Source of the DNA: Adiantum capillus-veneris
Taxonomy: Eukaryota; Streptophyta; Polypodiopsida; Polypodiales; Pteridaceae
Assembly: GCA_014529385.2 (NCBI GenBank)
Contig: CM043953.1
Span: 78,048,872 to 78,112,871 of the forward strand
DNA length: 64,000 bases
Direction: 5' to 3'
The first letter of the stretch is position 1; every line of letters begins with the position of its first letter. Shown piece by piece: positions 44,664 through 56,799 of this stretch. Made by a program: the position numbers and the translations under genes. A model generated the notes under the pieces. It was given only the letters and a program-made list of their open reading frames with translations, was not told the origin of the DNA and made no database searches.

Positions 44664-45748
44664 TTGCAAAAGGTCAAGTTTGATAGGCATAAGTCACCAG
44701 GACTTCTACAGTCTTTACCCATACCTCCCGTCCCTGGGAAAGCATTGCCATGGATTTCATTTTTTATCTTCCCAAGACTCAAAGTGGGCATGATGGCATT
44801 TGGACAGTCATTGACAGATTCAGCAAGCAGGCCCACTTCATTCCAATAAAGAAGACAGTCGAGCCCGATCATTTGGCAAAACTGTCTCACAGATTTTCCG
44901 ATTTCACGGCATGCTTGAGTCCATAGTCTTGGACAGAGACCCCCAATTCATTAGTTTGTTTTGGAGGGCAATCTGGGAGAACATTGACACGCGGCTGTAG
45001 TTCTTGTCCTCATTTTACCCACAGACAGACGTGCAATCTAAGATGACCAATTTAGTGGTTTTGGATTTATTGAAGTCTTACATTTCGGATCAAAAGACTC
45101 AAATGGGAAAAGTATTTGCCCTTGGTGGAGTTTGTCTACAAGAACACAATTCATTCATCGACAGGGTAGGCGCCATTTGAGGTAATCGAGGGTGCTAAGA
45201 AGGTACCACCATTTCTAAGCACACCAAGGATGAGATTTTTGAAGCGGATCAGTACACACGAGATCTAGACATTGTTTTTTCTAAGGCTCGTGAGGCTCTT
45301 GAGAAGTCTCAAGCACGGCATAAGAAGGTAGCCGATAAACATCGACGCGACTTACAGCTGAAGGAGGATGATTGGGTGCTCTTATGGTTTGAGAAGGCAC
45401 GCTTGATAAAACGGAAGGGAAAGTAAGTATGCGCTACTATGGCCCTTTCCAGATTCAAGAGAAGATAAATGATGTATCCTTTAGACTGCAGGTGCGAGAT
45501 ACTTGGAAGATTCACAATGCTTTTCATCTGAGTCTCTTGAAACCTTTCAAAGGTGAGGTGCCAGCTGACAAGGAGCCTGAGGAGCAACCTGATGTAGAAG
45601 AGAGCAAGGAGATTCTCGTTCCAGAACAAATACTGGCTCACAAGGAAAGGAAAGTGAAAGGTAAAGTGATAAGGCGGTTCTTAGTTAAATTCAAGAACTA
45701 TCCGGCGGATGCGAAGTGGATGGAGGAGGACTTGCCAGATACTCCTCA
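44664..45748 (+). pseudogene. Integrase-chromodomain end of the outer copy
   Basis: It starts inside the integrase ([15 protein letters not shown]) with no zinc part and continues in several frames through the core. The open frame 45429 on has [35 protein letters not shown]-like, and then a well-kept chromodomain: EILVPEQILAHKERKVKGKV, IRRFLVKFKNYPADAKWMEE, DLPDTPH. Chromodomains in these elements bind histone marks and steer integration. The domain is cut after DTPH by the CGTACG-ended insertion at 45749. Confidence 0.78.
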
Positions 45749-46275
45749 CGTACGGTCACGTACGACGGGTACACGTACGAAGATGTGCGGTACTAATCAA
45801 ACTAAAAAAAAATTAGACATGCGTTGACGTAACGTACGGTGCAAAAAAAAAATCATACGTGTTGCACACTACAAGAGAGACTGAACCAAGAAGTTTTAAA
45901 ACTCAGAAGTTAGAACATGATAGTTCATATGAGTCATGACATAGACCTTAGTACTTCGTACTAAGTACTTGCAACTTAAGTCTTACAAGTTAGAACATGA
46001 AAGATCTGTCCATGGACATTGGAAACAGCAATGTCCGAAAAAAGAAGAATCATGATCTCCAAAGTGGTGGCGGCCATAGTAGATCCGCTACCCGAGCCTC
46101 GCCGCACATAGGTCATGGTTTTTTGAGCCAATGCAGCCATTGGGCTCTTGGTCAAATGCAGTCGAAATTGCGAAACGATCCCACCCCACAAATCCCTCCC
46201 CCACCCCCCTCAAAAAAAAAAAAAATCCCGGACAAGTCATGTACGGAACGTACGAGTTGTACGATACGCCGTACG
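45749..46275. mobile_element. 527-bp insertion with CGTACGG ends (MITE-like)
   Basis: The left end is CGTACGG (45749-45755), the right end CCGTACG (46269-46275), an exact 7-bp inverted pair. Just inside, both ends carry further CGTAC motifs (cacgtacgacgggtacacg at left; ggaacgtacgagttgtacg at right). It interrupts the outer copy between the chromodomain and 3' non-coding region, where sister copies read straight through. No ORF of note and no clear target duplication. Confidence 0.6.
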
Positions 46276-46849
46276 AGGACAACCTTGGTTGAATCTAGTG
46301 CATACGGTACTTCACAAGAGGGGAGTTACTCCGCTCCTTTGTCACAGGTTACCCAGACGGAATAAAGTCACTGGTTTTCCTTTGGATTTAAGAAATATTG
46401 ATGGACTGATAATATTCTATTGTATGACTTTATGAAAGAAGTACTCGAAATGGGAATTCCCGAAATGAATTTGATTTACGTGTGCTCTCTCATGTGAGTA
46501 GCGTCTGACTGCATGTTTAAAAGATGAAATGACTCCAACAATTCGGTCTTGTGATTCCATATGAGATGGACAAGATATCAATAAGATTTAGTCAATTGAA
46601 GACATTTGTGGAGATTTGGGATAGATCTAGATGTGATTGCTAAACACGTTGCTAATAGATCATGGTCCGATATCTCGATGGACGATATGTTGTGGATGTG
46701 ATTTGAATGTTAAGTGACTGTCGTCTTTGTGCAAGTGCTTGATTTGTATTGTCTAGTGCGTCAGTACTTAGAGTCAGTGTCTGTTGAACTGGTTTCTGTC
46801 GTATGTTTCATTTTGCAGGCGTAATTACAACTCTTTCAAGAGGGGGGTA
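46276..46849 (+). other. 3' non-coding region of the outer copy
   Basis: It matches 40190-40730 of the nested copy from aagaggggagttactccgct on and ends in the purine tract aagaggggggta before the LTR. Confidence 0.7.
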
Positions 46850-47353
46850 TGTCACAAAATGATGGCGTGGCATATCCGCCCTAGAAACTGACAAAACTTA
46901 AAGAATAAGTTGTTTGCAACTTATGGGGTCCTGTCCGATGGGGGCCAAGGGACATATAGACTTTACAAAAATAAAGACTTGGGTGGGGAGTGCTGACGTG
47001 GCATGTTTTACTGATTGCCGTAAATGACGTTGGCTGCTGATGTGGCAGGCCATACATATGCCCGTAATTCGCGGCGCAAAAGCGTTGGCAACGTTGTTGC
47101 TTTTGGAAGGACCAGATGTTTTTGAGACTTGAAGCTTTTTATGTACTGCTTTTGGAAGGCATGGGCCTATACAGTTGTAACTAGGGTCTCTCCTCCCTCA
47201 AATTAGCTTGGGAGCACTGAGCAAAGAGGACCCTCGAACTTTGTACTTTGCTCAAGCATTAATGTTAAAATAAATACTGAAAGGGGCGCCAGACTTTGGG
47301 GGCAATACGTCTGGGCACGGAACTACGACGGGCTGTGTCTCTCTTGAATTGTA
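46850..47353 (+). repeat. 3' LTR of the outer copy, 3'-truncated
   Basis: It begins TGTCACAAAATGATGGCG, has the core ACTGAAAGGGGCGCCAG (47277 on) and stops at tctcttgaattgtaaaa without the U5 end. A second, partial copy of its middle (47358-47445, acctatacagttgtaac to ggaccctcggactttgt) follows directly. Confidence 0.75.
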
Positions 47354-47445
47354 AAAATCATGGACCTATACAGTTGTAACTAGGGTCTCTCCTCCCTCAG
47401 ATTAGCTTGGGAGCACTTAGCAGAGAGGACCCTCGGACTTTGTCT

Positions 47446-47696
47446 CCCTCTCTCTCTTTTTAGATCCAACAAGGGGGCGACCCTATTTTCAGCCCCTAGA
47501 AAAGCAGGGTGCCCCCACATTAGCCCTCTATTTCTGCCGCCCCCCTACACCTATAAAAGCAAGCCCCAACTTCGGGCAGTTTTGGCAAGTGCCACAAGAG
47601 GAAGAGATCGAGGAGGTTCTACTACAATGACAGCGCAAGTTCACGCGACAAGTTTGCAGTTGGAGGTTGCTTTTGATGGGTTGTGGCTAAGCAGTT
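47446..47696 (+). promoter_or_regulatory. TATA-containing stretch, LTR-like
   Basis: cacctataaaagcaagcccc (TATAAAA at about 47554) with a leader gggcagttttggcaag resembles the stretch near 51751 (ctataaaagcaacc ... gggcaagagttgg). The two are probably promoter parts of related LTRs. At 47677-47691 tgatgggttgtggct equals the end of the miniature element's LTR. Confidence 0.4.
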
Positions 47697-48878
<1,182 letters not shown>

Positions 48879-48879
48879 C

Positions 48880-49676
48880 AGTATCAAACCAGAGTAAAAC
48901 AATTCAAATCGGCACCAAAACAGGTTCAAAACAGATACCATCCATTTCAAACAAATTCCAAACAGGATTACCAAACAAGATCAAATAGAACTCAAACTTC
49001 AAAAGCAATCTCGACATCAATCGAGCTCGAAAAGTCGATTGACTTTCCATCTTGAAACCTGCACCAAAAATTAGGTTTAGGTTCCTTCCATGAGGTCGTA
49101 GCCGAGCACAGCATGGTCCGTCAGCTCTTGGACAAACAGTGTTGCTTTGGCGGCGATGGTAGTCCCAAGATAGCAATCGCACTAAACCTCCAAGGTTTGC
49201 TCTTGAAGAGACATCTACTGAGAGATGTCGAGAAATTTCAAGATATAATCTGCTAGGGTTTCCATGGCAAGCATTTCAGGATACCCCACTCTGCTAGAAG
49301 TTGCACTCCGAAGGAAGATGTCAGAAACCATATAACTTCGGGCAAATTTTATTTTTTTCCCCTTGAAAGCTTGCCAAGTACTTGGAGTATGCTGCTTGGT
49401 AGCTGTAGACATCAACATCTGCATGGCACTACTTCTGAGAAAAACAGTGACTTGAAACAAATCTGGATCCTTCTCTTGCAAATGATCTTAATTGGCTTAT
49501 GACCTGTAAGACATGAGCGGTGAAGACGGGAGCGCGCCCGATGCGCGATGAAGTAAGGGTGGGAGTGGCTAATAGGTCCGGGTTAGAGGGTGAAGATCTC
49601 TCAAATAAAATTCCATCAATAGCTCCGTCTGCTCTTTTGTAGGACCGGTATGCTTTCAGAAAAGCACACGCCTAAT
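48880..49676 (-). other. Leader/internal sequence of the LTR element at 49690-50401
   Basis: A minus-strand open frame (49215-49481, TWQAFKGKKIKFARSY, ETLADYILKFLDIS) might be a gag remnant but has no signature I trust. Position between a reverse primer site and other elements supports retroelement interior. Confidence 0.35.
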
Positions 49677-50401
49677 GCTCTGATACCACTCTCACAAGAT
49701 GGGCACCACGTGCCCGCCACGTGCCAATAGAAAAGAACAGACTGAACAAACTTTTAGCACTTCATTAACAATTGAACTAAGAGAGAGAGACGACACGCGA
49801 CACAGAGTGGCGGAATTCCACCTTACAGAGTATTGGCCCCAAACCTTGGCGCCCCTTTTGGTATTTCTTTATATTGCATCAACACAGTACAAGCCGGTAC
49901 TCCACACTCTGCAACTTCGCCAGGAAGCATGCTAGAGAATGAGCCCTAGCCTCATATCTAAAGGCCCTTGGCCTAAAAAGCAATTACGGTGAAAAGCCTT
50001 CAAACTTAAAAGCATTTGGTCCAAAAGCAAAGCCAAAAAGCTGCCAGCATAAATCACGAAAATCCGTACAGCCTGCCACGTCATCAGCCAACGCAATTTT
50101 CGGAAATCTCCCTGCTGCCCTTAGGTTTAGGGTTAGGGTTTCTGCAGTTTTAGGGTTAGGGTTTCCAGAATTAGGGTTTTTGCAGTTTTAGGGTTAGGGT
50201 TTTCAGAATTAGGGTTTGCAGGTTTTAGGGTTAGGTTTTCCAGAATTAGGGTTTCAGCAGTTAGGGTTTTTGGCAGAAATTAGGGTTAGGGTTTCTACTC
50301 TCAGGCAGCCACGTCATCACTTTGTGACAGTTAAGGCCCCTCAGCTACATCTGTAAGTTGGCTCCATTCTTTAGGCTTTGACACGTTAGCAGTTTGTTAC
50401 A
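49677..50401 (-). mobile_element. Minus-strand LTR with primer-binding site
   Basis: The LTR spans 49690-50401 (712 bp), reading TGTAACAAACTGCTAACG to CTTGTGAGA on the minus strand. It is followed by one base and TGGTATCAGAGC (49677-49688 in reverse). It is the same subtype as the LTRs of the small element at 34186-36127. It is longer because of a telomere-like block. Near 50318-50332 it also contains a second LTR-start-like TGTCACAAAGTGATGACG, suggesting a chimera. Confidence 0.7.
50112..50300. repeat. Telomere-like TTTAGGG/TTAGGG block inside an LTR
   Basis: About a dozen ttagggttt/tttaggg motifs are separated by gcagttt, ccagaa and ggcagaaa spacers. The spacers repeat, so it is a minisatellite and not pure telomere repeat. 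Shorter versions occur in LTRs at 57575-57630 and 63480-63558. Confidence 0.8.
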
Positions 50402-50962
50402 ACCCACCATAGCCACAAAGAGACTCGGTACAGCAGTAGAAAAAACAACACGCTCTCTACTCGCCATGGACCCCCACCGCTATCATCCTCCATAACCTTC
50501 ACCCTACAGCTTTTGTCCAGGAGCAACAGGTAATGATTTGTGTATGAGTTCTTCAAGTGTTCGCTACTGTATTTGTGTTTTGCACGTACTCTACCTCGCG
50601 TCATTTAGAGGAATAATCGATTAGAGCAATATAAATCGGAATATATGTAGGCCACCAAGAACAGATACTTCTGATGCATCACATTGGCAGAGAGCATCGA
50701 GAAGAAGTATTTGACCATCTCTGATGCGGCATGGGATGGGTGACATAGAGCATGGCGTCGGCGTTGTTCCATAAGTTGGTTGAGAAATGACTAAGTGATG
50801 GGTATTCGTGATGCGTCACATGGTGGGTGACAGAAGCATCGAAAAGGGAATATTCCATAGTCAGGAGGTATTCCGAGCTGAGTTAGAGTTGTGTAGAAGA
50901 AATGAGGCAAGCACTTTAAGGAAGATGAGATGCTTTCTCATAAAGGAGCATATGTTGGCATT

Positions 50963-51010
<48 letters not shown>

Positions 51011-51640
51011 GAGAGCTTGATGAGGGGAGAGGCTAGCCAATCTCAGAGATGGATCACAGATTTCTTTAGGGCCGACACTGGGCAGCCGGAGGAGCATCTA
51101 CCACAGCAAAGCTCACATTCTCCTCACACTAGAGGCACACTGATCGACGAGCGACCGAGCTCGGGAGATCCAAACGCCCACGATTGCAAAGGACTACACA
51201 GCATCGATGGATGCTACAAGAGAGGATTCGGATCACTTTGGCCAGACATGCATGACGCTCGGTTAGATTACTTACCATGGAGGAGATTGATGAGATCCGC
51301 TAGCGACGGATGATGGACCTCCTGTGATTCAGATTTTCTGAGGATTGTACACCCTGCCCATTTTGTATGAGCTTCTACTCATATATCCCCACACACCCAC
51401 GTTGTGTTGTATTAGCCCTCATTCACTACATCCACCCCCTATTCATATCCTGCACAGTTCTAGTTAGCTGCTTAGTTCACATCTAGCAGTTTAGGATTTT
51501 AGAGTAACCTTTTTTCAGTACCTTTTTATTTTTGGTATTCAGACATTGTATTAGATTCACCATGTTGTAATACTTTGGTCTCATAGGTCATTTTGGCCTT
51601 TTGAAGACTTTAATATAACATTTTATTTCATTTCTCTCTC
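50402..51640. other. Unassigned stretch with a (TC)n run
   Basis: It starts acccaccatagccaca, like the end of the TRIM-like LTR (48315-48332). A TC run is at 50966-51008. The open frame 50930-51313 passes through that run, and its C-terminal 100 residues have no domain I know. No gene is called. Confidence 0.4.
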
Positions 51641-52391
51641 TCTTTGGCGTGGGCAGCAAGCCAGCAGCTTTTCCCCTCTCTAGGTGCCCACTATTCCTCT
51701 AGTTTTTCTGACAAACCCTACTCTTGCCCGTCCCTAGTGACTATAAAAGCAACCTAGCACCACCCAAGTTTTGGGCAAGAGTTGGAGCAAGAAAACAAGG
51801 CGCCAGAGTTTCTACCCTGCTGCTGCAGATTTCAGCCACCTAGAAGAAGTTGCCGACGACCCCTATGGCTACCCCAAGTGCAGGAGTTGACGGCAAGACC
51901 AAGTAGGCAAGCTCCATCGCAAAGAAGTGCCTTCGAAGATTGTTTTCATTGTGACAAGCTGTTGTTTTTCTCTGTTTTCAGCCCATACACGTCGTAGATG
52001 GGGATGATTTACGAGAAGGAAAGCCGAGAGCACACCTCCTTTGTGTGTATGATTGAAAGAGGAGCTTCTTTGCATAGAGATCTCTTCCGGGAGTTGTTTT
52101 CCGAGAACCAAGTTGCTTTCCGAGTTCCAAGTCTTCTAAGGTGATGCTTTTCATGTTTTATGCTAAGTGTTTGTGTGCAAGTGCACTTGTGCACGAGGAA
52201 GTAGGAGTAGAGGAAGGCATGAGCCTTTGTAAGAGAAAAGCGCTTTGTGTAAACAAAGCCAGATCAGCCCAAGGGTTTCACACCCCGAGATTGGGAGTAG
52301 ATCCATAGATCTAAGAGTGGTAGACTCTCGAGTTGGGTCAAGGAGTAGAGATTCTTGAGGAGGGACTTGATGTCTAGGATTGAGGAGCAAA
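51641..52391 (+). other. TATA-containing leader-like stretch
   Basis: ctataaaagcaacc (TATA at about 51751) and a following 30-base leader resemble 47552 on. No coding sequence is recognised up to the solo LTR. The same sequence continues past it at 52927. Confidence 0.35.
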
Positions 52392-52926
52392 TGTCACAAA
52401 CTGGTGACGTGGCATGGTGACACACACACACTCTCTCCTGAAGCAGTCCCGGAAATCACGGACAGCTAACGTGGCAATTACGTACGGAAAAAGCAGCTTT
52501 TGTGTGGGCTGGTTTCTACGCAAGAGAGAGAGAGAGAGCTTTTGAGGATTACTTGCTTTATTTTTAATTCCCAAGAGAGCTTGTGAGATTAACTGCTTTA
52601 TTTTTGCAAGGCTTTTTATGGGTGGCTTTTGGGGCTGTGCTTTTGGCATCCCTTGTAAACCTTTATAAGTGTGGCTTGGGCTCCCACTCTGCAGAGCATC
52701 TGGACGCAGAGTCTGAGAGTGAGACCCTCCCACTCCCTTGTACTTTGTGCAATAGATTTAATACAAAAAGAAATACCGAAAGGGGCGCCAATTTTTAGGG
52801 CCAATACCTCTTGGCACGGAACTCGGCCGGGCCAGTGTCGAAACTAATTGTGAACTATTTTGAAGTGAATTCCTGTCGTGTCGCGGTGGATTCTTGACTT
52901 GGAGTGTCCAAGTCTGTTACAGCAAA
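52387..52926 (+). mobile_element. Solo chromovirus LTR with target duplication GCAAA
   Basis: The LTR is 52392-52921 (530 bp), TGTCACAAACTGG to TCTGTTACA, between perfect GCAAA copies (52387-52391, 52922-52926). It has the core ACCGAAAGGGGCGCCAA and gtgtccaagt near the end. No internal sequence remains, as expected after recombination between two LTRs. Confidence 0.88.
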
Positions 52927-53339
52927 TGCTAAGATTTCTATGGGAGAGGCCTCTGGGAAGAGAGTCAGGACCAAGTTAAAGGGCGTTCCAGAGGTGAGAA
53001 CCTTGGTTCTCGAGGATCCTGCGTCAGGAACAGAGGTTCATAGGATTAGGGTTTGGCCCTGAGATTAGGAAGTAGAGGCTCCTGAGCTCCATCAAGTCCG
53101 AGATCTAGAATGGACGTGGTAATTTGTTCGGTTCAAGTGCTCGTATAATGACTTCTCCCCAATAATAAAGATACTTTTTTTTGGAGGGAGGGGGGATCAA
53201 CCCATCTTGTGGTCTCAATACTGTCTCACTCTTCTTCTCTCTCTCAATTTCTCTCTATATAAATTAGCTTCAATATTAAATGATAAAGTCTATTTATTAG
53301 AGTATATTTTATGTTGTTATTCGCTTCCATTTTTGACAG
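52927..53339. other. Flank of the solo LTR and LTR end of the next gypsy element
   Basis: 52927-53160 continues the sequence before the solo LTR. From about 53200, a TC-rich, TATA-like stretch (ctctatataaattagc, 53254) leads to a primer-binding site, so it is the end of another LTR. Confidence 0.4.
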
Positions 53340-54430
53340 TGGTATCAAAGCAAGGTCTCTTCTCTTTCTCTACAAAGGAGGATGACTCTGGCAAGATACG
53401 GGAAGGAGCCATGACAAGCCAAGAGAGAAGCAAGGATGAGGAACTTCAGAACTTGCAATGAAAGCTTGCAGGGTTGGAAGATTTTTTCTCTCTGTAAGGA
53501 GTCAACAAGACATGGGATTCTTTGAGGAGGCGATGAGAGCATGATGCTCAAGAACCTAGAAAATTCGAGGAGCGGAATGCTCGAGATCCTTAAACGCCCA
53601 AAAGTGAGCCGAATTCTTCTATTTCAATTGAGAGAGTTTCAAAGACCTTTCTCTGTCATCCACAGTTCCACCTCACTCCTCTTTTAGAATGCCCATGAAC
53701 ATTAAGTCTAGAACCATAGCCAAGAAATCCCGCCATTCTTGGAAGGATATGAAGGTGGTCTCTCAATCTGAGAACACTGTAGTCAAGTTTGATACTTTTG
53801 ACGGAGAGGAGATGTCCCAAAAGCTACCTCTTTCATTTGATAGTTTAAAGTTGCCTTTGCTGATGGTAATTTCTTAGAAGAGTCAAAGATGAGGTATGTG
53901 AGCAGCCTCAAGGGGACTGCGAAAACTTGGTGGTATATCAAAACGTCACAGGGAACTCAGGAAGGGAACTTGGACTCAATTCAAGGCCGAGCTTTTGGAG
54001 AAAAATTTTCCTCTCCACTTTGAGGAAGGCATCAGAGAAGATTGGGATTTGTTTGCCCAAAAGGAGACGAGCGAGTCATAGTATACGTGAACACGTCAAC
54101 TCTTTCCTAGGTGGCTCCATCCTTGATCCTTTCTGATGGAGAAAAGATGAAGATGTTCAACGAAGGACTTTTACTCAAACTTTGTAGAAACATGAAGATG
54201 TATCTGCAAAATACTTTGCAACGGATGGTGGAGTTAGCAATGCAAGCTGAAAGTTTACACTATGAAGAATGTGTTCCCTTCAGTGGGATGAGAACCCTAG
54301 AGAAGGGAACGGTATTTTTATTGCCTCTCCTTGATGGATGTAGTGTTATCCCGAGGAAATTTTGGAGTAAAGGAATTCTATCTAAACTCCTAAGTTCTGC
54401 ACAGAAGACCCTCAACTTTAAGTGAGAGGG
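53340..54430 (+). pseudogene. Ty3/gypsy gag of a fourth family
   Basis: A primer-binding site gTGGTATCAAAGC (53340-53352) is followed by a start at 53412 (MTSQERSKDEELQNLQ). Later frames give FDTFDGEEMSQ, MRYVSSLKGTAKTWWY, TQFKAELLEKNFPLHFEEGI, EDWDLFAQKE and MYLQNTLQRMVELAMQAESL. The WW and FxxGIREDW motifs fit a gypsy gag core. Frames change at least four times, and stops are common. No zinc knuckle or protease follows: at about 54595 the sequence switches to chromovirus 3' non-coding DNA. Confidence 0.65.
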
Positions 54431-55413
54431 GTAGCCTTTGATCAAAGTTATGTCTTTGAGGAAAACATAAAATGCATTTTTTCTTCTTTGATTTTTCACA
54501 CAAGGTATGGATGTTTCTAACAAACACTGATCACTCTTGAGTGTTTATTAGAGTAGATTTGAGTTAGTAAATTGTGATAAACTGGTTTGACCAACCAATC
54601 TGGTGCACACGGGACTGCACAAGAGGGGAGTTACTCCGCTCCTTTGTCACAGATTACCTAGATGGAATAAAGTCACTGATTTTCCTTTGAATTTCAGGGA
54701 TAATGATGGGATGATAGTATTTTGTTGAATGACTTTATGAAAGAAGTACTTCAAACTGGGAATTTCTGAAATTAATCTGCTACATGTTCTCTTACATGTG
54801 AGTAGCGTTCGAGTGCATGTTTGAAAGACGAAATGACTACAGCATTTTGGTCTTGTTTTCCGGAGAGATGAGATGGACATGATAGTGACAAGATTTAGTC
54901 AATTGAGATATCTTTGGAGATCAGTGACAGATCTAGGTGTGATTGCTAAATACGTTGCCGAATGATCATGATTCTCATCCAAGATCTCGATGGAAGTAGT
55001 GATGTGAATGTGATTTGAATGTTCAGTGTGAATTTAATGTGTGATTTATGAATTGCATGCTATGTGGATGTAATGTCTTGTGGGGATGGTCATGGGCATG
55101 GTTTTCTTGATTGAAATGTGACATGAAAAGATATGAATTAGATAGTAACCCGATTTAGTAGATCAAGGATATCCATAAAAAGGTCAGTGTGGTCTGGATG
55201 TGATCGCTTAATGGTTACAATGATCAGGATTTGTATTTGAGACCCTTGATAGAAATATAATTGATCAGACTGATGTCTTTGTAGAAGTGCTAGATTGGTT
55301 GAGTCTGGTGCATGAGTACATAGAGTCAGTTTCTACTGAAGAAAGTTTTCTGGCCTTTGGCTATTTTTGCATGTGTAATCGAGGGCAATTACAATTCTTT
55401 CAAGAGAGGGAAA
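54431..55413 (+). other. Chromovirus 3' non-coding region and purine tract
   Basis: From about 54605 (tgcacaagaggggagttact) it follows the same path as 46318-46849. It ends in caagagagggaaa before the LTR at 55414. No integrase precedes it, so the copy is cut at its 5' side. Confidence 0.65.
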
Positions 55414-55499
55414 TGTCACAAAGTGATGACGTGGCAGATCGTACGGAACTGCTGACGTGACACACTGTATGACAGAAACTTTAAAACCACTAAACTTTG

Positions 55500-55575
<76 letters not shown>

Positions 55576-56005
55576 TTCCGCGCCCAGAAGCATTGGCCCC
55601 AAAGACTAGCGCCCCTTTCGATATTTCTTTATCATTGATCATTGCAAAGTACTACTTCCGAGGGACCTTTGCCCTCAGACTCTGTGTCCAGATGCTCTAC
55701 AGAGTGAGGCCCCAGGGGCTCTTATAAACAATACAAGGGATGCCCAGAAGCAGAGCCCCAAAAGCAGAGCATCTATGTCCAGATGCTCTGCAGAGTGAGG
55801 CCCCAGGGGCTCTTATAAACAATACAAGGGATGCCCAAAAGCATAGTCCCAAAAGCAATCAGGTTCAAAAGCACTAAACCCAAAAGCATCTGCTCTCAAA
55901 AGCTCCTTCAAAAGCGGCCAGCAGCTAGCAACGCAAAATGCGGAAATCCGTACAACCTGCCACGTCACCACGAGTAGCACAATTTACGAAAATCTCCCTC
56001 GAAGG
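55414..56005. repeat. Fold-back pair of partial LTRs joined at a GA run
   Basis: Plus-strand LTR start TGTCACAAAGTGATGACG (55414) runs to a (GA)n tract at 55503-55571. From 55572 the sequence is a minus-strand LTR (reverse core tggccccaaagactagcgcc, 55596 on) up to about 56005. Within it a 91-bp unit (55685-55775) is repeated at 55776-55860. The opposite halves meet exactly at the GA tract. Confidence 0.7.
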
Positions 56006-56029
56006 TACTTTATGCTCCGAAGCTGGGAT

Positions 56030-56799
56030 TTCATCTTATGTTTGTGCATGAGGTGTGTAAGCTAGGCATGGAGGTGATTTTTACAGAGGATGCGGTATCT
56101 ATTGGGGATCGAGACTTTGGCAAGGAGGTTAGAGGGGGCTCAGTGGAGAACGGACATGCTCTTTCTTCAGCAATCAAGATATCTATTGGTGATCTTTGGC
56201 ATTACAGATTTGGTCATTTGAACAATGATGCTCTTCGACTTGCTTTTCGTGAGCAGATGCTTACAAGCTTACCATATGTTGCACGTAAGCATGGGAAATG
56301 CATTACTTGCATTCATGGGAAGCAACATCGAGATGCTATTCAGAGGCTTACTACACGCCGAGTCATTGCTGCTTTGGAGTTGGTTCACACCGACCTTTGT
56401 GGACCTAGGTCCTATGCAGACTCCTTGCCTTGGAAAAGCTCTCTATTTCATGTTGCTAGTGGACGATTTCAACTGCTTTACTTGGGTATATTTTGTACAA
56501 CACAAGTCCGCGGCATTTGGCCTCTTCAAGAATCGGCGTGCTCTTGTGGAGAGGGAGAGCAATAAAGTGTTGAAGACTATTCGGTCGGACAAAGGTGGAG
56601 CATTCATTCAGTTTTGTACAGACAATGGCATCAAGTGAGAGCTTGTGAATACTGGATTGCCTTCAGAGAATGGAGTTGTGGAGCGGAAGAGTAGGACAGT
56701 GGTTGAGATGGCACGGACTATGCTTGAGCATAGAGACCTCCCAAACTCTCTATGGACGGAGGCAGTTGCGACGGCAGTTCATACCATAAATTGATTTCT
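56030..56799 (+). pseudogene. Ty1/copia pre-integrase and integrase core
   Basis: The first frame (56038 on) has the GAG-pre-integrase motif LWHYRFGHLNNDALRLAFRE and CITCIHGKQHRDA, then LELVHTDLCGP (first catalytic Asp). A frameshift near 56420 leads to LYFMLLVDDFNCFTWVYFVQ and IRSDKGGAF (second Asp). After a TGA (56636) comes ENGVVERKSRTVVEMARTML (Glu). The zinc-finger and DDE pattern and order are those of copia. The frame is cut at 56800 by another LTR. Missing parts: gag, protease, RT, RNase H. Confidence 0.85.

Larger units (their letters stand above)
33338..47353 (+). mobile_element. Outer chromovirus copy, split by nested insertions
   Basis: The 5' LTR is 33338-33896 and the 3' LTR 46850-47353. 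Both belong to one subtype, starting TGTCACAAAATGATGGC and sharing gccctagaaactgacaa. After the 5' LTR come one base and TGGTATTAGAACTC (33898-33911, primer-binding site), then a gag start at 33961 (MDSVNESRKDQTNPPD) that stops after 26 codons. At 34144 the sequence switches to a minus-strand copy of the same family. The plus-strand integrase resumes at about 44664. Most of gag, protease and RT of the outer copy are missing. Relating the two halves rests on LTR subtype and order. Confidence 0.65.

Noticed and set aside
44664-44890. N-terminal 80 residues of the 370-codon minus-strand frame (43778-44890) as protease leader
   Set aside because: Those residues are the antisense of plus-strand integrase; the frame crosses a junction between two elements by chance.
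50112-50300. Telomere or interstitial telomeric site
   Set aside because: The units are separated by regular non-telomeric spacers and lie within an LTR; shorter versions are in other LTRs. It is a minisatellite, not a chromosome end.
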